64,000 nucleotides of DNA from Mesorhabditis belari (taxonomy: Eukaryota; Nematoda; Chromadorea; Rhabditida; Rhabditidae): contig CAUEEP010000915.1 in the NCBI GenBank assembly GCA_958450365.1, positions 744,001-808,000 of the forward strand, read 5' to 3'. The translations under genes and the position numbers were made by a program. Below the pieces are notes generated by a model that saw only the letters and a list, made by a program, of their open reading frames with translations, ran no database searches and was not told the origin of the DNA. Below are positions 57,555 to 64,000 of this stretch, piece by piece; within the stretch, counting starts at the first letter, position 1, and each line of letters starts with the position of its first letter.

Positions 57555-58245
57555 GTTTCAAATTCATTTTGCGAAGACATGACCTGGCTATACTGGCTCC
57601 TGGTCGTGCCGGGAAGAACTCCGGAACATCATGATCTTGTGAAAGACAACAGACAATGTTTAGCTTTATGGAGCTACTGTAGAATCTAATAGGATTAAAA
57701 TCTTACTACAACTAAAGCTAAAGTATTTACGATTACTTTAGTTTAAAAAGATGGTATTTGAAGGACGGTAAAGAAGTATTTGGATTAAAACTCACCAAAG
57801 ATTAATATCACTAAAGAAACGAGTTTCCAAATTCAAATTCAAGCCTTTTATCTTTCTTTTGAAAAGCGAAAAATTAATACTTTGAAATTCATTTTTCGAA
57901 GATATGACCTGGCTGGCTCCTAGTCGTGCCGGGAAGAGCTCTGGAATATCATGATCTTGTGAAAGACAACAGACAATGTTTAGCTTTATCGAGCTACTGT
58001 AGAATCTAATAGGATTAAAATCTTACTACAACTAAAGCTAAAGTATTTACGATTACTTTAGTTTAAACAGAAAGACGGTATTTGAAGGACGGTAAAGAAG
58101 GATAAAGAAGGATATTTGAAGGACGGTAAAGAAGTATTTGGATTAAAACTCACCAAAGTTCAATATCACTAAAGAAACGAGTTTTCAAATTCAAATCCAA
58201 GCTTTTTATCTTTCTTTTGAAAATCGAAAAATTAATACTTTCAAA
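57555..58245. repeat. Tandem duplication of about 335 bp
   Basis: ATGACCTGGCT...CGTGCCGGGAAGA...GTGAAAGACAACAGACAAT occurs at about 57580 and again at about 57903, each followed by GAGCTACTGTAGAATCTAAT. The second copy has an extra GATAAAGAAGGATA. Confidence 0.9.
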
Positions 58246-59309
58246 TTTATTTCTTGTGTTTTGATGTTTTGAAAAAAAAATGGAAAAAAAGAAGCCAGAA
58301 AACTTTACAAATTTCTTAATAATCAGTTGACATAAAACAAAAAGGAGGCAAGAAAATGAAAATGAAAAACAAAAAGAAATGAGTCGATGTTTGAGAAGAA
58401 ATGGAATTGAAAATATGTAAAAAATAAGGAATTAATAATGATTAATTAATAATACTTTATTCAAAACGATAAAGTGAAAGAAATGATTAGGGGAAAATGT
58501 ATAATTTTAGACATCTAGATGAATGCTTTTCGGTTCAAGAACTTTCAATGTAAAACAAAATCGTGCCCTGATATTTGCAACTCTAATTCTTTTAGAAAAT
58601 TGCCTAAAACTTGCCCTTTTTTTTTCTAAAAATAGGTGATTTTGGGAGATTAGAAATTCTCGAGAAATTTGGGAGGATTATGATGCCAAACAAAAAGATT
58701 TTATTGCGTGCATTAGCATAGGTTTCAATGGCCAAGTTTGGGCAAAAAAAAGAAATGAAAAGATTGAATTTTGTGATAGGAAACGGGATGAAGATGTTTT
58801 ATCTGAGAAACGATAATCCTTTGCTTTCAATTTTCTATATTCTCACGAGATCACTGAGAGTTTTTTCTTTTTTGAGATTATCTAATGTCTAAGAATGGAA
58901 GAATGGACTTTATACGGTCAGATTTTTGCTGAGCACATAGTAAATGAAATATTAGAGCTGCAGGGATTTGCGGGGCTATTTCGGGATTTGTTTAGCGGAT
59001 TGAACTTTAACCCACGATTTACAAGATTTGTTGAAAGAAGTTCTTGATATTGGGATTTTTAATTTTGCAAAATTGCTCTGCAAAATCGGTGATTCAAAGT
59101 TCAAAATTTTCGTTAAAAATACGATAAAGCAACAAAGGCAAGATGATTTAAGGAAATAAATCAAATTTGATGTAAAGAAATGAAGGAAAGCAAGTTAAAG
59201 AACAGTATCAAATCGTTTTAGTGCCCTCTTCCAATCCTGGAGTTAAAGCAACACTCAAATCCCTCACTAGATCTCTAAAGAGAGATTGACTTGTGCTTCT
59301 CTTGTGCGA
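58246..59309. other. No gene recognised
   Basis: AT-rich; no exon-like segment. Confidence 0.45.
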
Positions 59310-59509
59310 GAGGTAGCTTGGCTTCGTAGTTGGTGACTATTTTACGATTCCCAAGCTTTTGCAGAAGCTTAACACTCAAATCCCCCACTAGATCTCATTG
59401 TCAGCTACATTTTCCGATCCAACATCGATAGGTTCTGATAAGCGGTTTTCGAGATTTCGATCAATTTAGGCGACGCTCAGGGTGCACTACTATTAGAGAA
59501 AGTACGGTG
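59310..59509. mobile_element. MITE, family A, copy 8 (inverse)
   Basis: Inverse family body with the end CACTACTATTAGAGAAAGTA. Confidence 0.85.
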
Positions 59510-59529
59510 TATACGACTCTTTACCCAAA

Positions 59530-59768
59530 CCCAAACGAATACCCAAACCGGGAATGGAATGGTTACCATATTGCCCCTAATAGTAGTGCCGAGTTGATGC
59601 CTATTTTACAGTTTCCAAGTTATCCCAGAAGCTCAACACTCAAATCCCCCACAAGATCTCATCGTCAGCTACATTTTCCGATCCCACATCGATAGTTTCT
59701 GATAAGCGGTTCTCGAGATTTCGATCAATTTAGGCAAGCTTAAGGTTCACTATTATTAGAGAAAATTT
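59530..59768. mobile_element. MITE, family A, copy 9 (inverse) with its ATTCCATTCCCGG flank
   Basis: The flank ACCCAAACCGGGAATGGAAT next to the element is the inverse of the flank seen at 27518 and 32986, so this flank belongs to a longer version of the repeat. Confidence 0.8.
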
Positions 59769-61829
59769 AAGACCAAGATAGATTAGTTGTAGAGATTGAG
59801 ATTTAAAAGATTGTTAAAGTTTTGAGTTTAAAAACCGAAGAAGAAGAATATTTGAAACATTTTGTGACCGAGAACTAAAAAACAGGGAAAAGCAGAAAAA
59901 CGAATGAGCGAATGAGAAAAGGGGAAGAGTGGGACCATTGAGGCCAAAAAAGGGAATGGATGGGGGTTCTGCCAAGGAGAAAAGCCTAGGAAAGCCATAA
60001 AAAAAAAGAACATTGAGAAAGAAAACAAACGAGTAGAAATAGAGGGCCTCTCTCGAGGGACAACTGAGCATTGGACCCTTTGCGGATGTCCAATACACGC
60101 AAAAACAAGGCAAGGGCAAAGAATATTTCAAAGAATACTTTGTTTCTACTTTTGAGATCAATTGGAGGAATTTATTGTGGAATTAGTGAAAGTCTAGATT
60201 GAATTAGATCAGCTTGTTACTCTTGTAGAGGTTAAAATGAGTTTAGAAGATATTTAGAACAGTTTACGAGGTTAGAGATGATCAGCTTAGAGAGCTAGAA
60301 TTGTTTGTTAAGTTTAAACTTTAAAACTAGACTAGTTCTATTGAATTAAATGCTTTGAAATAAAGAGTTTTTGAAAGCTGAAGATTGATAAAGGGTTCTG
60401 GATTGATCAAGAACTTTAAAACAAATCAATATGAAAGCTGAAGATTGCTAAGGGGTTTTGGATCAAGCAAGAACTTCAAAACAAATCAATTTTGAGTGTT
60501 GTTTGGTGTTGCGTCTTCGGAAACTCTTATCTAACACGCTTGCTTTCAAAATGGCTCACCCTTCAACCCATAACCCTGTTGCAAACCCAATATGAGTGTT
60601 TTTCTTCTTTAGATTTGCAGAGGCGTAACCAAACACTTAGATCGATGACTCGAGAGATTGCAAAGTAAAGAAATCTGAAAGAAATCTGAAAGAAAGACTG
60701 GAAGAGTCATCCAGCTCTTTGGTGACAGTCTCTCGAAGAAATGTGGGGGCGAATGTGTACCTCTTTTCGAGTTTCTTGATGAAAACAAATACTCAATCAT
60801 TCATCAAATCTACACTCATATGTTGATTCTTTGCTGATTAGGATCTACTATTCAACAAAATCTAACAAGAAACTCCCTGTTACAATAACTTTAACTTTGC
60901 AAACTTCTAAGATTTGCCTCAAAAATCCAAAGCAATTCTTCCAGGAATTTGTTTTTCCATTCCCACAAAATCCCTTTCAAGCTTATCTTCAAAATAATGT
61001 TAAACTCAGTTACTGTTTTTCCTGTGATTCCCTTTTTAAACTACTACAATCCCTTCTGAAGCTTTGACTCTTTGCAAAAATAAGACTCTCTCTAGATTTA
61101 AAATCCTCAAAAATCAAGCAAATTACGGATAATCCACCAAAGGTAAATTGCGCAAAGCACAAAAAAAGAGAGAAAAACGAATGCATAGATTCAACTGTTT
61201 AGACATGGAGAAAAGAAATCGGATAAAGGCATCAAGGAAAAAAAAGAGGTCAATTTATTTTCATCGACAAAAAAGTGGAAGAGATTAAGTGAAGATTGAA
61301 TTGTGAAGGAGTTGAGAGAGGGGAATCAATGGGATTTGAGAAAGCCGTCGGGAACACAAACACGTGAAGATCTTCAAGAAGTAAACGAAGAAAAGGAAAG
61401 AAAGAATGAAATTGAGATGGGAATTTGAAGATGGGGCTTTTTTTTGCAAAAATATGATGCTGAAATGGAAATTTGAGTTCAAGAGGAGGTGCGTTCTTTG
61501 GATCGGAATGAGGACATGATATGAGAAAAGTTTAGGGAAGAAGATCTGGATATGAATTTGGATTGATCAATGGGTTAGAAAGATTGAAAAAGATCGATCA
61601 AAGGGTTAAAAGGATTAAAGTAGATCGATCAATGGATTAAAAAGATTGAAAAAGATCGATCAATAAGTTAGAAAAGTTGAAAATTTCGAAATTTTCGTTT
61701 ACTAGTGTCAGTTTCAGCAGTTTCTTTTTTAAAATCACCCATCCATGATTGAAATGCACTTAAAAGTGAAAACAGTTATGTTCTTTATGTGCACTTACAC
61801 GTACACAATAGAATTTCGACTAAAATAAC
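59769..61829. other. No gene recognised
   Basis: AT-rich with small repeats (GATCGATCAATGGATTAAAA at 61590-61680; a lone copy of the next minisatellite unit at 60240-60283). Confidence 0.4.
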
Positions 61830-62150
61830 AATTTAGAAGATATTTAGAACAGTTTACTAGGTTAGAAATGAATTTAGAAGATATTTAGAACAGTTTACGA
61901 GGTTAGAGGTGAGTTTAGAAGATATTTAGAACAGTTTACGAGGTTAGAGGTGAGTTTAGAAGATATTTAGAACAGTTTGCTAGGTCAGAGATGAGTTTAG
62001 AAAATATTTAGAACAGTTTGCTAGGTTAGAGATGAGTTTAGAATATAATTATAACAGTTTGCTAGGTTAGAAATGAGTTTAGAAAATATTTAGAACAGTT
62101 TACGAGGTTAGAGATGTATTTAGAAGATATTTAGAACAATTTACTAGATC
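61830..62150. repeat. Minisatellite, about 41-bp unit
   Basis: Eight or so copies of TTTAGAAGATATTTAGAACA followed by GTTTACGAGGTTAGAGATGA. Confidence 0.95.
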
Positions 62151-62911
62151 AGAGAACCTTTTCCCTTCCAAAATTCCCTGTAGACGTGCCCAATTTGAAT
62201 CCAAGCAAAAAAAAATCAAATACATGTAAAAAAACACAAATTGGAATTGAAGAGAGTCTCAAAATTGAGACCAATAGAATAAAAGCAGTCACGAGACTCT
62301 AAAAAGAAAAAAAAAATGTTGAAATTACATCTATTCATTAGAATTGGCAAGAAAGACATTTTTCTAAGCAATAATTATCAAAAAAAATGAGCAAGAACGA
62401 TTTTAAGAACAATTAATCTTATTTTTTAGTAGGATTTAAAAAAGAAAAGAAAAGAAAGCAAAGGATTACGATATTTGTTTCCATTCGCCAATCTTTCTTT
62501 TTTTTTTCTTTGAAAATTGGGAAAATAAACGCGCGAATTCATTCGTTTGACGGCTATTGAAAGAACAACAAAATGCTGTAAATTGAGGGGAAATTGAAAC
62601 AATTATGGGAAAGAGAAGAGAATTTACAATGATGTTTTCTTGATAAAAGCTTTTTGATCAAAAATGGATCCAGTTTTTGAACTCCATGAAATTGAGCTTT
62701 TTCTTTTTTCTTGGTTTCTAACTTTTTAAAGCTAATTTTAGCCTTTTTATTAATCGAATGGTCAATTGAAAAATCGAGAAATGAAAAAAAGAAAGCCTTA
62801 GTTCATTTTTTTCTTGTCCTCTAGAGCTTTTTTTGTAAATTGGATGATTAAAGTTTGGAATTGTCGGGAAGGGCTCCCGACAAGTTGCATTTGATCCCCA
62901 CCGTGTCTGAT
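62151..62911. other. No gene recognised
   Basis: AT-rich. Confidence 0.45.
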
Positions 62912-62998
62912 TTTAAAAGCGCTACTTCGTTGCGTTAAAAGCGCTACTTCGTTGCGTTAAAAGCGCTACTTCGTTGCGTTAAAAGCGCTACTTCGTTT
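62912..62998. repeat. Minisatellite AAAAGCGCTACTTCGTTGCGTT
   Basis: Four near-perfect 22-bp copies; AGCGCT is self-complementary. Confidence 0.95.
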
Positions 62999-63117
62999 AA
63001 GTGACTTTGTGATCTTTTATCTGGTACACTATTTGGTACTTTTCATGTCATTTTCGCACTTTATTTCTTTCTAAATAAAGTATTTATATATATCTATGTT
63101 GTGTCCGATTTAGATTT

Positions 63118-63507
63118 CTGTCCGATTTAGATTGAACTTATCGCTGACGTCCGATTTAGATTACAGTCTATGTCGAACGTCCGATTTAGATTCAATCTAA
63201 ATCTTATATAGATTGAACAATAATATAAACATGCTTAATATATGTTCTTAAGCGTTTTCTGTAGTTTTCTGCATTTTTCAAAGGTCTTTTATTGATTACA
63301 GTCTATATCGGACGTCCGATACGTAATTTCGCATCTATTCTGTTAACGCTAATAAATTGTTTCATAGTTGGGTTTTCTTTTCAGAAAAAGACAGTAACAG
63401 ACCTTTGAAAAATGCAGTTCAATCTATATAAGATTTAGATTGAATCTAAATTGGACGTTCGATATAGACTGTAATCTAAATCGGACGTCCGCGATAAGTT
63501 CAATCTA
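63118..63507. mobile_element. Palindromic MITE with GTCCGATTTAGATT repeats in its arms
   Basis: Arms of about 90 bp (63130-63219 and 63419-63507) are near-exact inverses. Inner parts (CTGCATTTTTCAAAGGTCT and its inverse) extend the pairing around a short centre. Confidence 0.88.
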
Positions 63508-64000
63508 TTAGGTTGATGCATAAGTCTTTTTGTTTCTTTTCGTCTGCCGTTTCAAGCCAACAAATGCACCAATTAAACTACGGTTGATTTCATTAGAAAA
63601 ACCAATTATTTTTCTGCAAAATAACATTAAAACGGGTTTAAAAATATTTTATGCCTGGATTTTCTTGAGAGTATGAAGTCGGGTAGTCAAAAAGGGCTAA
63701 CTCGATGATGCGGTTTAGACACCTTAGCTAAAGAAAACCTATCTTCGTGTCAATAGATAAAAGATAGAGAAAAAAAGTTTGATATTTCGCCAAAATTTCA
63801 GAGAAATTCATTCAGCCAATTTTTCCGTAGAGTTTTTTATAGATTTTTACGAAAAAGGCGTTTTTCACTCTCGAATTTGCTTGAAAGTGAACCGAAATTG
63901 ATTCATTTAAAAAGATGGAAATTGAACAAAAAAACACTTTTTTTATAGAGCAAACTATAGATTAATTGGTGAATTTGTCACTTTTTAACAGAAGTACGAA
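63508..64000. mobile_element. Mariner-like element, runs off the right edge
   Basis: It starts TTAGGTTGATGCATAAGTCT after TA, a classic mariner end. The body is the inverse of 40306-40772. No transposase codons are visible. Confidence 0.75.

Noticed and set aside
1..64000. A CRISPR array or phage-defence system
   Set aside because: All regular repeats are minisatellites without unique spacers, and the genes are typical nematode genes with introns.

Overview
The window looks like a nuclear contig from a rhabditid-type nematode. It is AT-rich. Its genes are split by many introns, several only 38-47 bp long, with TTTCAG-like acceptors. It holds Tc1/mariner elements with TA target sites, an EB-module secreted protein, an F-box protein of nematode type and probable trans-splice acceptors just upstream of start codons. 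I cannot name the species. No CRISPR array, prokaryotic operon or viral gene is visible.

I rebuilt six genes by joining exons on reading phase. From left to right they are: (1) 1-1596, minus: 5' part of a secreted cysteine-rich/EB-module protein that runs off the left edge; (2) 14704-17733, plus: a 317-aa four-pass membrane protein; (3) 18788-21696, minus: a Na+/K+-ATPase beta-subunit-like protein of 366 aa; (4) 22959-25055, minus: an F-box-like protein of 388 aa; (5) 29817-36646, plus: ferroportin (SLC40A1 family), 14 exons, 522 aa; (6) 44461-50286, minus: a forkhead transcription factor, 5 exons, 390 aa. They share no obvious pathway, though two of them, ferroportin and the sodium pump beta subunit, belong to membrane ion transport.

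Most of the rest is repeat-derived. It includes several MITE families with TACCGTA... ends, deleted mariner and Tc1 derivatives, a candidate short Helitron, many tRNA-derived pseudogenes, minisatellites and local duplications. Large stretches (1.6-14.7 kb, 36.7-44.4 kb and 50.3-64 kb) show no convincing exons. A 450-bp block of G, T and A homopolymers (26842-27291) looks like bad sequence rather than biology.

The most interesting signals are genome rearrangements. A ferroportin exon 9/intron 9 segment is present a second time in circularly permuted order, as expected if an excised DNA circle had reinserted. An almost exact copy of one sodium-pump intron lies outside the gene and carries a Tc1-like insertion whose empty site survives in the gene. 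A 215-bp insertion with an 8-bp target duplication also has a paralogous empty site. I found no convincing new multi-gene system.
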